From the NCBI GenBank assembly GCA_030583925.1, contig CP129482.1, positions 2,604,001 through 2,668,000 of the forward strand: a DNA stretch of 64,000 nt, given 5' to 3'. Source of the DNA: Anaerolineales bacterium (GTDB lineage Bacteria > Chloroflexota > Anaerolineae > Anaerolineales > Villigracilaceae). The notes under the pieces were generated by a model. It did no database searches. It was not told the origin of the DNA and saw nothing but the letters and a program-made list of their open reading frames with translations. Both the position numbers and the translations under genes were made by a program. Below are positions 36,805-45,518 of the stretch, in pieces (within the stretch, counting starts at the first letter, position 1; each line of letters begins with the position of its first letter).

Positions 36805-39405
36805 TCAACATTCCGAAAACCCGCACGCGTAACACTTGCGGCATCCCTCCTCATTCACCACCGCGGCTTCGCCACATTCGGGGCAAAGATCGCCGATCTT
36901 CATCGGTTTCGTCATGGCAACTTCCTCCTCGATGGTGTGACCGCCGTTGCCGTTCCCATTCGACTTCTTTTCATCGAGATCAGTTTTCAGTCCGTCTTTC
37001 TCGCGCAGGTACGTGTCCAACACCTGACCAATCCCATCAGGCAATGACCGCACGCGGTTAGGACCAAATCCCAGCGAGCGACCGCCGCCGATGCCGATGA
37101 GTTGACGCACGATCTCGCGCATTCGGTCGGTGGGTTTCACAGTTGAAGTCATCCGCAAAATGTACGAGATGAGTCTGCCGATGGCTTCGGATACAGCGGC
37201 GGTTTCAGAGCCAGCCTTCGCCGTGTTGATGAACGCCTCGAACGGTTGCTCGCCTCCATTTTCATTGATCGTGATGAACGCCTTGCCGACGGGCGTCTCG
37301 ACGTTATATGTTTTACCCGTCAGCGCGCGTGGACGCGGCTTCTTCGGGTCGGCGGAAAATGTTGGGGCGAGTTCGGGTCTCGCGCTGAGCGGAGGCGTAG
37401 CCGCAGTCGAAGCGTCTTTCTTCTCCGCCGTCGCGTTCGTCTCCAAGACCACTTTATCGCGCGAGCCCGTCACATACACCGTGATGCCTTTGCATCCGAG
37501 TTCCCACGCCAGCATATACGCGGTCGCCACGTCATTCTCTGTCGCGCCTTCGGGGAAGTTCACCGTCTTCGAAAGCGAATTATCCACGAACGCCTGCAAC
37601 GCGGCTTGCATGCGCACATGCTCCTCGGCGGTCACATCTGCCGAAACGACAAACGTATCGCGCACCGCCTGCGGCAACTCCGTGATGTGCTGGCACGTGC
37701 CCTCACGCATCACCTGCTCGACGATCTCCTGCCGTTTCTCTTCGCCCAGTCCAAGTTTTTTCAACGCCTCATCGAAGCGTGGGCTCGCATACGCAAGTTT
37801 CAAATCTTTGCCGTTATCGTTGACGTGGCGGATGTACGCCAGCGCGAAGACGGGTTCGCATCCATAGCCTTCACAACCAGCGACGGTAGCGATGGTGCCC
37901 GTCGGCGCGACCGTGGTCTGCGCGGCATTGCGGATTCCATGTTTACGGATTCCCTCCGCCACCGCTTCCCACTCAACAGGGGATCTGCCCCAGTTATTCT
38001 GATACTTTATCTGCGTCTTCGGCGCTGTCCACTTCATCGCTTTCTTGTCATAGATGCTGCCTTCGATGGCAGGGAACGCGCCGCGTTCTTTCGCCAACTC
38101 GACGCTTGTCATCATCGCGTGATAACGGACGAACTCCATCACCTGCGCGCCAAACTCCTGCCCCTCCTTCGAGCCATAACGGACCCCGACGTGATACATC
38201 AAATCCGCGAGACCCATGATGCCCAAACCAATGCGGCGCGCGTTGTGCGCGGCTTCCGTCAATTGCGGCACAGCGGGAACATAAGCGTTCGCTTCAACCA
38301 CATCATCGAGGAAACGCGTCGCAAGCATAACAGATTGACGTAGCAAATCCCAATCAACGGTTCCGTCTGGTCCGCAGTGCTCGTTGAGATTCACCGAGCC
38401 GAGACAACAGTTTTCGTACGGACCTAACCATTGCTCACCGCACGGGTTCGTTGCCTCGAGCGGATACAAATGCGGGACGGGATTACTTCGGTTCGCCGCG
38501 TCGAGGAATAACACGCCAGGCTCGCCATTGTGATGCGCCTGCTTGACGATCTTATCGAACAATTCGCGCGCTTTCACTTTTTTGTATGAATTGATCTTGA
38601 TTCCCGCGGCTTCGGCTTGTTCAAGCGTGCCGCTAAATACTTGTCGCTTCATCTCTTTCATATCGGGGAAGCGCAATTCCCATTCCTCGTCGTTCTTCAC
38701 CGCGTGCATGAACGCGTCCGTGATGCCGACTGAGATGTTGAAGTTCGTAATTTGGTTCTCGTTGATCTTGCACCCAATAAAATCTTCCACATCGGGATGA
38801 TCCACGCGCAAGACAGCCATGTTGGCGCCGCGACGTGTCCCGCCCTGAGCAATTTCACCGAACGCGTGATCGTACACGCGCAAGAATCCAACCGGTCCCG
38901 TCGCCTGACCCGCTGAGGTCTGCACCATCGCCCCGTGTGGGCGTAATCTTGAAAATGAAAAACCGTTCCCGCCGCCTGTTTGCTGGATCAAAGCCGCGTC
39001 GCGCAACGTTTGGAAGATGCCCGCGCTGTCGCGTCCCATGTCGTCGGTGATCGGCAACACGAAACACGCCGCCAGCTGACCCAACGGCGTCCCTGCGCCG
39101 GTAAACGTCGGGGAGTTCGGAAAAAATTTCTTGCTGGATAATAAATGGTAGTACTCGATCGCGCGCTGTTCGATGTCGGCATTCCACAGCGTTTCCACTT
39201 TGGCAACGTGGTACGCCACGCGCCAAAACATCTCCTCTACAGATTCGGCGGGCTTGCCGTCATCCCCGCGGCGGACATAGCGCTTCATCAACACCTGCCG
39301 CGCGTTGTCCGTGAGATTCGCTTTCGGCAGACCCTTCGGCATCGGCGGCGTGGGAAGCAATCCATTTTTCGCCTGCTCAGTTTTCGTGACTGCGTTGGTA
39401 GCCAT
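36805..39405 (-). CDS. nrdJ: Vitamin B12-dependent (class II) ribonucleoside-diphosphate reductase
   Basis: Class II ribonucleotide reductase of 866 residues that makes deoxynucleotides with adenosylcobalamin and without oxygen. Visible features are [36 protein letters not shown], the active-site cysteine loop EATNPCGEQ and [23 protein letters not shown] and [20 protein letters not shown] also match. A C-terminal metal-binding tail follows ([23 protein letters not shown]), usual in the NrdJ/NrdZ group. It lies downstream of nrdR on the same strand. Confidence 0.95.
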   Translation of the reverse strand: MATNAVTKTEQAKNGLLPTPPMPKGLPKANLTDNARQVLMKRYVRRGDDGKPAESVEEMFWRVAYHVAKVETLWNADIEQRAIEYYHLLSSKKFFPNSPTFTGAGTPLGQLAACFVLPITDDMGRDSAGIFQTLRDAALIQQTGGGNGFSFSRLRPHGAMVQTSAGQATGPVGFLRVYDHAFGEIAQGGTRRGANMAVLRVDHPDVEDFIGCKINENQITNFNISVGITDAFMHAVKNDEEWELRFPDMKEMKRQVFSGTLEQAEAAGIKINSYKKVKARELFDKIVKQAHHNGEPGVLFLDAANRSNPVPHLYPLEATNPCGEQWLGPYENCCLGSVNLNEHCGPDGTVDWDLLRQSVMLATRFLDDVVEANAYVPAVPQLTEAAHNARRIGLGIMGLADLMYHVGVRYGSKEGQEFGAQVMEFVRYHAMMTSVELAKERGAFPAIEGSIYDKKAMKWTAPKTQIKYQNNWGRSPVEWEAVAEGIRKHGIRNAAQTTVAPTGTIATVAGCEGYGCEPVFALAYIRHVNDNGKDLKLAYASPRFDEALKKLGLGEEKRQEIVEQVMREGTCQHITELPQAVRDTFVVSADVTAEEHVRMQAALQAFVDNSLSKTVNFPEGATENDVATAYMLAWELGCKGITVYVTGSRDKVVLETNATAEKKDASTAATPPLSARPELAPTFSADPKKPRPRALTGKTYNVETPVGKAFITINENGGEQPFEAFINTAKAGSETAAVSEAIGRLISYILRMTSTVKPTDRMREIVRQLIGIGGGRSLGFGPNRVRSLPDGIGQVLDTYLREKDGLKTDLDEKKSNGNGNGGHTIEEEVAMTKPMKIGDLCPECGEAAVVNEEGCRKCYACGFSEC

Positions 39406-39484
39406 GACACACTCTCCTCAAAGTGATTTTAGAAATTTTCTCACTCAATCCGTACCGCAAAGTTCACTTTGCGAATTGTTCGAC

Positions 39485-39537
39485 AAAAAATCCGACAACC
39501 ATTGATACTCCGCCCTTAGCGGAATAACGGTTGTCGG
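39485..39537 (-). terminator. Hairpin between nrdR and nrdJ
   Basis: CCGACAACC (39492-39500) pairs with GGTTGTCGG (39529-39537), enclosing a smaller TCCGC/GCGGA hairpin. Reading the minus strand a run of T follows the stem, so it probably ends the nrdR transcript or attenuates read-through into nrdJ. Confidence 0.8.
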
Positions 39538-39541
39538 TGAA

Positions 39542-39991
39542 TTAGCTTTCGAGTAATTGATTGATCTCGTTGCGAATGGACTTCAAATCGTCGAGACCGA
39601 GATAAACAATTGCATAGCGGATGTATGCAATTTGATCCAGTTCCTTCAAGCCAGCCATGACCAAATCGCCTACCGCACGAGAGGAAACTTCCGATTTGCC
39701 CATTTTCTGTAACTGAGATTCGACTTGTCCGATCATGCGCTCGATGTCGGCGGCGGAAACGGGTCGCTTCGCACAAGAGATGCGGACGCCACGCGCCAAC
39801 TTTTCACGGTCAAACTCTTCACGTGTGCCATCCTGCTTGATCAAAAGAGGCGTTGCAAGGATGGGACGTTCATATGTACTGAAACGTTGCCCGCACTTGA
39901 AGCATTCGCGGCGCCGGCGGATTCCTCCGTGATTGTCATGGGAAGTATCTAGCACTTTAGAGTCGTGATGCTGGCAGTAAGGGCACCGCAT
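39542..39991 (-). CDS. nrdR: Transcriptional repressor NrdR
   Basis: Repressor of ribonucleotide reductase genes, 149 residues. It has the N-terminal zinc ribbon MRCPYCQHHDSKVLDT with RRRECFKCGQRFSTYE, then the ATP-cone domain (VIKQDGTREEFDREKLARG-like) and AYIRYAIVYLGLDD near the C-terminus. ATG 39991 gives the exact family start; an earlier in-frame codon would add six residues. It lies upstream of nrdJ, its expected target. No obvious pair of NrdR boxes was found by eye. Confidence 0.95.
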   Translation of the reverse strand: MRCPYCQHHDSKVLDTSHDNHGGIRRRRECFKCGQRFSTYERPILATPLLIKQDGTREEFDREKLARGVRISCAKRPVSAADIERMIGQVESQLQKMGKSEVSSRAVGDLVMAGLKELDQIAYIRYAIVYLGLDDLKSIRNEINQLLES

Positions 39992-40115
39992 GAATGAAAA
40001 ACTCTCCAATATTTAGAACATTTGTTGCCGCCATCTGTGGGCGTCAAGGCTCTGCATCCCCGTACATTTGGCTATTTTCAAGCCATATTCTAGCATAATC
40101 AGATTGTCAGTTCAA
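39992..40115 (-). promoter_or_regulatory. nrdR promoter and structured leader
   Basis: On the minus strand a TTGAAC (40115-40110) and a TAGAAT (40092-40087) are 17 bases apart, placing the start near 40080. The resulting leader of about 90 bases has GGCT/AGCC arms, a GC-rich middle (GCAGAGCC, GACGCCC, GGCGGC) that can pair, and a GGAGAG site about 14 bases before the ATG. Length and structure suggest a cis-regulatory element, but I cannot assign it to a known riboswitch class. Confidence 0.45.
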
Positions 40116-40194
40116 GAGGTCGAAGGGCGATTCACCTTAAAAAATGAAATCTGCAATCTTTCAGCAACTGATAAAAAGCAAAATAGATTTTCTC

Positions 40195-41016
40195 CTACAA
40201 TCCCCGCAAAAACTCCAACACCATCGGGTTGAACTCATCTACATTGGATTGATGCGGTACATGCCCCGCGCGGAGGGATTTTCCGACGGCGCGCGGCATC
40301 GTTTCTACCAGTTTCGGAAAGGAGGAAGGTGAAAGCGTTCTATCGCGGTCGCCCCACACAATCAAGGTTGGAAATGTAATTTGCGACAGGAACTGAGCGT
40401 TATCGGGAATTTCGTTGGGGATGTGATATACACCGGGCGCGGTACGCATGTAGTCGAGCGCGGTCTGCTCGCGAACGTGTTCCGGTAACGAGTGCAACGC
40501 GCCGGAACTGTGTCCCATCGCCACGCTCGTTACATCCACAACCAAGCGGAAGAGCCATTCCGGCGTCCGGCTCACGATGAGATGACGCAGCCCTGTGCGA
40601 CCATACGAACGTCGGAGAAGAAGCGGGAGTTGGGAGCGCGAATAAAACGGACTGACGAGGACCAAGCCGCGCGTCCAGGCAGGGACGCGACGCGCATACT
40701 CCAACGCAAGGTAGCCGCCAAGCGAATGTCCGATGAGGATCGCCGGTTCCGTCAGGCGAAGCGAAGTCATCCACTTTGAAAAATGTTCAAAGAGCCAGTC
40801 TGCGTGATAGGAGCGCGAATCGAGTTTAGGACTGTCGCCGTGACCGAGCAGGTCGAGCGCGTAGGAGGCGTATCCATGCCGCGTGAGTTCAGGCGCGAGA
40901 TCGTCCCAATCGTGAAGCGATGCGGCGATGCCGTGAATCAAAATGACCGGAACGCCGCTCCCCTGTTGAACATAATGTGCAGTTGTGGGAATTTCAAGAT
41001 CAAGCGTGCTTTTCAT
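40195..41016 (-). CDS. Alpha/beta-hydrolase
   Basis: Hydrolase of 273 residues with HGIAASLHDWDDL (oxyanion region), LLGHGDS, the nucleophile elbow ILIGHSLGGYLALEYA, a cap region, then IVWGDRDRTLSPSSF (Asp) and AGHVPHQSNVDEFN (His). The fold resembles haloalkane dehalogenase, epoxide hydrolase and lipase relatives; the substrate is unknown. ATG 41016 overlaps the end of the upstream fusion gene by 17 bases, so the two are translated together. A GTG at 41034 is an alternative start. Confidence 0.88.
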   Translation of the reverse strand: MKSTLDLEIPTTAHYVQQGSGVPVILIHGIAASLHDWDDLAPELTRHGYASYALDLLGHGDSPKLDSRSYHADWLFEHFSKWMTSLRLTEPAILIGHSLGGYLALEYARRVPAWTRGLVLVSPFYSRSQLPLLLRRSYGRTGLRHLIVSRTPEWLFRLVVDVTSVAMGHSSGALHSLPEHVREQTALDYMRTAPGVYHIPNEIPDNAQFLSQITFPTLIVWGDRDRTLSPSSFPKLVETMPRAVGKSLRAGHVPHQSNVDEFNPMVLEFLRGL

Positions 41017-43465
41017 ATCGTCGTGCCAGTTCACGCCTCAGTATTTTGCCGAGATAGGATTTGGGGAAGTCATCCATGAAGATGACGAAACGCGGGACAA
41101 GATGGGCGGGCAAGCGTCTCTTGCAATAGGCAATGACCGCGTCGGGCGCGGGACGCTCTTGCCCAGCGATCACGAATGCAAACGGGCTTCCCGCCACAGC
41201 CGTGACCGCCACTTCCTTCACTTGTGGAATCTCATAGATCACTTCCTCTACATCGCGCGGGAAGGCGGGTTGTTTCTTCAAATGGTTAGGGAACCACATG
41301 TCGGCTTTGCGCGCGATGATGCGAGTGTATCCGCCTTCATCCGCTTGCGCGACATCGCCAGTGAGGAGCCAACCGTCAGCGGTGAGCACTTCCTTCGTCG
41401 CTTTTGGGTTCTTCCAATAACCCATCATCACTTGGGGACCACGAATCGCCAACTCGCCGATATGACCCTGCTTTACTTCCTTGTCCCTACGCGCCAGATC
41501 TAGAATCTTCGCTTCGGTGGAGGGTACGGGAATGCCGATGGTTCCGATCTTTCTTTTCTCGCCGAGCGGATTGACGTGCGTCACTGGCGAAGTTTCAGTA
41601 AGACCATATCCCTCCACAAGTCTTCCGCGCGTCAACTTCTCGAACGTCTCTTGAACTTCTACATGCAAAGGCTCGGAACCGCTGATGCAATAGTTGATGG
41701 ACTGAATTCCAAATTTGCGCACGCCGCGAAAATTGTTGATGGCGCGGTACATGTTCGGCACGCCGGGGAAGATGGTCGGCTTATAACGTTTAATGGCTTT
41801 CAACACATCCAACACTTGGAATTGCACCTTGAGAATCATCGCCGCGCCGACCGCGACGGGAACATTCATGGCGGTCGTCAAGCCGTAGCTGTGAAAGATC
41901 GGGACAACGCACAAGAATCGTTCTTTCCCTTCTTTCGCTTCGGGCAACCAGTGACGCGTCTGCAAGGCGTTCGCTACGAGATTACGATGCGAAAGCATCA
42001 CGCCTTTGGACTGAGCAGTTGTCCCGCCGGTGTATTGGATCACTGCCAGATCTTCCGGCGCGACCTCGACCGTCGGCGATTTGTTGCTGTTGCCGCCGAG
42101 CCAATCGCGCCAGCGCAGGGCGTTGCTCAAACCATACCCGCGATTGCGCCACGTTGAGATCAAATATTTCGGCAGGGATAAATAGTCCGCTGGATCGGTC
42201 AAGACGATATGAGGCACGCCGCTCCCCTCTTGGATTTGTTTGGCTAGCCCAGCCCACATCGAAAGCGTGACGAGAACGCTCGCGTCCGAATCTTTGACCT
42301 GACGCACGACCTCTTCCGGTTCGATCACCGGCGGGACGAAGACCGCCGTTGCGCCGGCTTTCATCGCGCCGTAAAAACCGATCACCATCTGCGGGACATT
42401 TGGCAACAGCAAAACGACGCGCGCGCCCTTGCCGACTCCCAGCGACAGTAACGCGTTCGCGAATCGGTTCGCCTCATGGTTCAGCCGCCGATACGACAAG
42501 CGACTCCCCTCGAAAAATATCGCCGGGCGGTTCGGGAACCTCCGCACCGACGAACGCAGTAAATGATGCAGTGGAATGTTCGGCACGCCTACCGTGTATG
42601 GCACGCCTTGCTCGTAATTTTCCAGCCACGGGCGAGCCTTCCGCAAGATGTCGCGTCCCGGCTTCTTCTTTGGAGGGCTGGCGGATTCCCTCCACGAGCG
42701 CTGACCCTCGCCCGCGAGGAAGCGTTCGATCGAACGGTTCACCGCCTCCCGCCGTTCCAACATCACCATGTGACCCGAGACGCCGATGTCGTCGTCTTCT
42801 GCCCCCGGAATGGAGCCCGGCACCCGCTCGAAAAACGGACGCTCGAACACGCGGTCGCGGTGACCGCGGATGACGAGCGTCGGCGCTTCCAACGCGGCGA
42901 AACGATCCCAGCCCACCCACTGTGACATATTATCGCGATAAAGTTGTTTCAGCGCGTACGGCGCGCCGTGAAGCCACGAACGCGTGAGCGGTCCCAGCCA
43001 GCGCAGGATTGAAATCGGCAGGCTCAACACGGAGCGATACATCGTCCGCAGTTTGTATTGTCCCGCCGTTGCGATCAGGATCAACCGTTCGACGCGACCC
43101 GGATTTTTCAACGCGTACTCGGTGACGATTGCCCCGCCAAAGGAATGTCCCACCAAAACAAATTTCCCTTTCACATCCAGGAGCGTTAACGCGGTTTCCA
43201 AGTCTTCGATCATCTGGGACATGTCGTAGCCGCGCGCTGGTTTATCCGAAAGTCCGTGCCCGCGCAGGTCGAGCGCGATCACGCGGTTTTCAACGGCAAA
43301 TTTCTGCAACTGATTATGCCATTGCGCGGCGCGCCCTCCAAACCCATGGATGAAAACAAACGTCCGCTGGGGATGATCGGGCGAGATGTCAATCGCCGAT
43401 AGCCTCACCAGCGGATTCGTCGAAACGCGTACCTCGTGGCGGTAGAGATCGAGGTCTATATCCAT
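41000..43465 (-). CDS. Fusion of alpha/beta-hydrolase and acyl-CoA synthetase (AMP-forming)
   Basis: Protein of 821 residues with two enzymes in one chain. Residues about 1-260 form an alpha/beta-hydrolase (FIHGFGGRAAQWH, LRGHGLSDKPARGYD, nucleophile Ser108 in VLVGHSFGGA, Asp in IRGHRDR, His in VSGHMVMLE). After a basic linker (SPPKKKPGRDILRKARP), residues about 300-821 form an AMP-dependent long-chain fatty-acid-CoA ligase. That part shows IQYTGGTTAQSKGVMLSH, EGYGLTETSPV, DGWLLTGDVA and a C-terminal KSYLGKILRREL Lys. One chain could hydrolyse an ester and activate the released acid. A second hydrolase follows directly. Confidence 0.88.
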   Translation of the reverse strand: MDIDLDLYRHEVRVSTNPLVRLSAIDISPDHPQRTFVFIHGFGGRAAQWHNQLQKFAVENRVIALDLRGHGLSDKPARGYDMSQMIEDLETALTLLDVKGKFVLVGHSFGGAIVTEYALKNPGRVERLILIATAGQYKLRTMYRSVLSLPISILRWLGPLTRSWLHGAPYALKQLYRDNMSQWVGWDRFAALEAPTLVIRGHRDRVFERPFFERVPGSIPGAEDDDIGVSGHMVMLERREAVNRSIERFLAGEGQRSWRESASPPKKKPGRDILRKARPWLENYEQGVPYTVGVPNIPLHHLLRSSVRRFPNRPAIFFEGSRLSYRRLNHEANRFANALLSLGVGKGARVVLLLPNVPQMVIGFYGAMKAGATAVFVPPVIEPEEVVRQVKDSDASVLVTLSMWAGLAKQIQEGSGVPHIVLTDPADYLSLPKYLISTWRNRGYGLSNALRWRDWLGGNSNKSPTVEVAPEDLAVIQYTGGTTAQSKGVMLSHRNLVANALQTRHWLPEAKEGKERFLCVVPIFHSYGLTTAMNVPVAVGAAMILKVQFQVLDVLKAIKRYKPTIFPGVPNMYRAINNFRGVRKFGIQSINYCISGSEPLHVEVQETFEKLTRGRLVEGYGLTETSPVTHVNPLGEKRKIGTIGIPVPSTEAKILDLARRDKEVKQGHIGELAIRGPQVMMGYWKNPKATKEVLTADGWLLTGDVAQADEGGYTRIIARKADMWFPNHLKKQPAFPRDVEEVIYEIPQVKEVAVTAVAGSPFAFVIAGQERPAPDAVIAYCKRRLPAHLVPRFVIFMDDFPKSYLGKILRRELARRYEKHA

Positions 43466-43560
43466 GCGGAGAGTTTACAGGAGAGGCGAGAGAATGTCAA
43501 TTTGAACATGACAGACTCCAGTTCAGTTAACCGGCAACGGGAACATGCAACGCAGTGTTT

Positions 43561-45084
43561 CTAATCTGCAGATTCGCGAGAAAGAGACATTGGCTTTGTT
43601 TTTCCAAAAAGCCGACGCAAAAAATTCGATAACCAGAGGAAAATAAGCGCAAACAACAGGTTGACCCCTAAAATCGTGAGCGCGCTTCCCCAGGAGACAA
43701 GCAAGAACAATATTTTATTGTCATTCAGCGAGAAAATCTGGTCTTGAAGGGTAAGCAGTATTTGCGGATTCGCGCTCGTCAATCGAAAATCCCCCGAAGA
43801 CAGAATCACTACAATCGGGATTGCAAAAGTAACAATTCCGATCAGCGTCTGTGTTCCGCCAAAAATTGCGCAAGTTAGTAGATAACCGAGCCGATCGCCA
43901 AGACGATATGATGTCAAATGAGCTTTGGGCGCGCGTATGATGTTCCAGCCGATGACGACAAAAATTCCTAGAACTAATAGATTTAACGCAATGGAAATGA
44001 AAATCAACAGGATCTTGTACCCCCCGGTTCCATTAGAAATAGGATCGCCTACAATGTTCAACGGTACGCTCAATGCATTGTGCAAGGTCCCATATACTGT
44101 GGCCCCCAAGGTGATCACAAGCCAAAGCCCGGAAGCGATCGAACGCTTTCGCTCCACAACCCAGTCGCGCAAGATCCAACCCCAAGTAAGCGCGAGAGGT
44201 ATATCTACTAAAACAACCTTCCAATCAAAAACCCGAGATGTTAACGAAGGCATTGCTGAAAGCAATATAGAAGTCGCGATCTCTCCTAGCGCAGACGGTA
44301 TCATGAAAAACGCTTCAAGCAACGAACTCGGAGCCGAAAGAGTCGAGACAACTCCTTTCAACCATAATCGGATAGCACTATCCAAGATGGTTGCAACAAT
44401 GCCGACAACAGCCCAATTGAATAATCCATTAAGAACAAGATAATAACCAGAAAGACGAAATAGCCACGGGTCGCGAGACAAAACACGACTACCCCAGACG
44501 TCATCACGATCAATCAAGGCGGAGGTTAAACCGCCAATAGCCCCAAACACTGATCCGCAAAGAAGCAAAATCAGGCATGCTGTAAAAGGAGCGGACAAAC
44601 TCAGAACGAAGTCAATCAGTAAGCTTTTGTCAGGTAACGAGTTCAAAAAACTCTGTAAATTATCGTCGTATCGAGATAAGTTGATGAGCAAGGAAAAAAA
44701 GCGGGTTAGAATGTTAGACTCACTAATAACATGACTGTTCGCGCTGAGACGGGCTAAGAAGGCAATCTGTGCATATTGAATTGTAATTACTGAAGTACCG
44801 AACCAGAAATACACGGCTCCAGCAGTGAGTCCGCTCCCTGCGCCGGAAAGGAACCCTGTTTTCCATGAACGACTCCAGTTCCATCGCGCAGCGACCCACC
44901 CAACGATAAAGACTAATAAACACGGTATGATTTTCGCTAGAAGGTTTAACTGTACGATGGTTTGATCTGTTGGGTTAGCGCTTATCCGATCAATAGATTT
45001 GTTAAGCAGGGTTGAGAGCAGGATTGATACTAAAAAAATCACTACCCCTCCGATAATTCCAGAGCTTACGATGCGGATTCGCAT
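43561..45084 (-). CDS. Polytopic membrane protein, unknown function
   Basis: Protein of 507 residues with about ten to twelve hydrophobic segments and few charged loops; I do not recognise a family. It starts with a membrane helix (IRIVSSGIIGGVVIFLVSIL). Features include WVAARWNWSRSWKTGFLSGAG, the Gly-rich LCGSVFGAIGGLTSALIDRD and a C-terminal basic tail (FLRRLFGKTKPMSLSRE). Its base composition is visibly more AT-rich than neighbouring genes, which may mean recent acquisition. I chose ATG 45084 with a weak AGGTG site; a longer in-frame reading extends to 45159. Confidence 0.7.
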   Translation of the reverse strand: MRIRIVSSGIIGGVVIFLVSILLSTLLNKSIDRISANPTDQTIVQLNLLAKIIPCLLVFIVGWVAARWNWSRSWKTGFLSGAGSGLTAGAVYFWFGTSVITIQYAQIAFLARLSANSHVISESNILTRFFSLLINLSRYDDNLQSFLNSLPDKSLLIDFVLSLSAPFTACLILLLCGSVFGAIGGLTSALIDRDDVWGSRVLSRDPWLFRLSGYYLVLNGLFNWAVVGIVATILDSAIRLWLKGVVSTLSAPSSLLEAFFMIPSALGEIATSILLSAMPSLTSRVFDWKVVLVDIPLALTWGWILRDWVVERKRSIASGLWLVITLGATVYGTLHNALSVPLNIVGDPISNGTGGYKILLIFISIALNLLVLGIFVVIGWNIIRAPKAHLTSYRLGDRLGYLLTCAIFGGTQTLIGIVTFAIPIVVILSSGDFRLTSANPQILLTLQDQIFSLNDNKILFLLVSWGSALTILGVNLLFALIFLWLSNFLRRLFGKTKPMSLSRESAD

Positions 45085-45299
45085 GGAGACACCTGATTTG
45101 TTTAGGAGAGGCAAATAGATAGAGAGGGATTGTTGAATTACAAGGAGCGCGGAGATCAAGGATAGATCAGCGGAACGCTACATTACCATTACTCCATAAG
45201 AATAGCTATCTTTGGAATTCTACATGATTCAAATATGGCTGTCAAAAAAAGCGTCCTTCGTCTACGCCCGAAACATCCTCGCTGAGGTCAAATCCACAC
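45085..45299. other. Intergenic region with no recognised gene
   Basis: AT-rich region upstream of the minus-strand membrane gene. It presumably holds that gene's promoter. Nothing else was recognised before the strong plus-strand promoter at 45300. Confidence 0.3.
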
Positions 45300-45328
45300 T
45301 TTACAAATCATCCCTGCCCTGCTATACT
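45300..45328 (+). promoter_or_regulatory. Strong sigma70-type promoter
   Basis: TTTACA at 45300-45305 and TATACT at 45323-45328 are separated by exactly 17 bases, a near-consensus housekeeping promoter. Predicted start is about 45335. No open reading frame begins within the next 180 bases, which points to a non-coding transcript or a long leader. Confidence 0.65.
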
Positions 45329-45334
45329 TCCAGC

Positions 45335-45439
45335 CGTTGAAGTTGACTAGTACTGTCCAAGGTGGGCAGTTTGTTGGAAACAATCGCACGAGATCTCCCA
45401 AATCCCTCGCGAGCAAGTCAGCGAGGGTCATTTATTTTT
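45335..45439 (+). ncRNA. Candidate structured small RNA or RNase J leader
   Basis: Bounded by the promoter at 45300-45328 and an intrinsic terminator. Three hairpins can form: ACTGTCC (45352-45358) with GGGCAGT (45364-45370, one G-U pair); TTGTT (45371-45375) with AACAA (45379-45383); and CCCTCGC (45404-45410) with GCGAGGG (45421-45427), followed by a U-rich run. Before the IS insertion this would have been about 75-80 bases upstream of the RNase J start, so it could be a leader/attenuator. It lacks the SRP RNA core, and no Rfam class was recognised. Confidence 0.4.
45404..45439 (+). terminator. Intrinsic terminator of the candidate small RNA
   Basis: Seven-base GC-rich stem CCCTCGC/GCGAGGG with a ten-base loop followed by TCATTTATTTTTA. 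A second hairpin (CCGCC/GGCGG, 45450-45462) lies just downstream. Confidence 0.7.
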
Positions 45440-45465
45440 ATGACCTTAACCGCCAATGGCGGATA

Positions 45466-45473
45466 AAATTTTA
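45466..45473. repeat. Target-site duplication, left copy (AAATTTTA)
   Basis: Eight bases directly abutting the left inverted repeat, identical to 47399-47406. Eight-bp duplications are typical of the IS1595 family. Confidence 0.9.
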
Positions 45474-45498
45474 GGCGAGTATACCCTCTCATCGGGTA
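45474..45498 (+). repeat. IS1595 left terminal inverted repeat
   Basis: Begins GGCGAGTAT and ends CATCGGGTA. It differs from the right end at four central positions. It also has an internal hairpin with the adjoining bases (TATACCC...GGGTATA). Confidence 0.9.
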
Positions 45499-45518
45499 TA
45501 GGGGTACAATAGCAGTAA

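Noticed and set aside
37246..38343. Plus-strand open frame of 365 codons
   Set aside because: It lies wholly antisense to nrdJ, encodes no recognisable domain and is explained by the codon bias of the real gene.
39406..39541. Cobalamin riboswitch before nrdJ
   Set aside because: No B12-box or cobalamin core was found in the 136 bases between nrdR and nrdJ; only the terminator-like hairpin is visible.
45335..45439. Signal recognition particle or other known housekeeping RNA
   Set aside because: The SRP core (GGAA loop with the conserved asymmetric bulge) is not present, and length and hairpin order do not match 6S or tmRNA.
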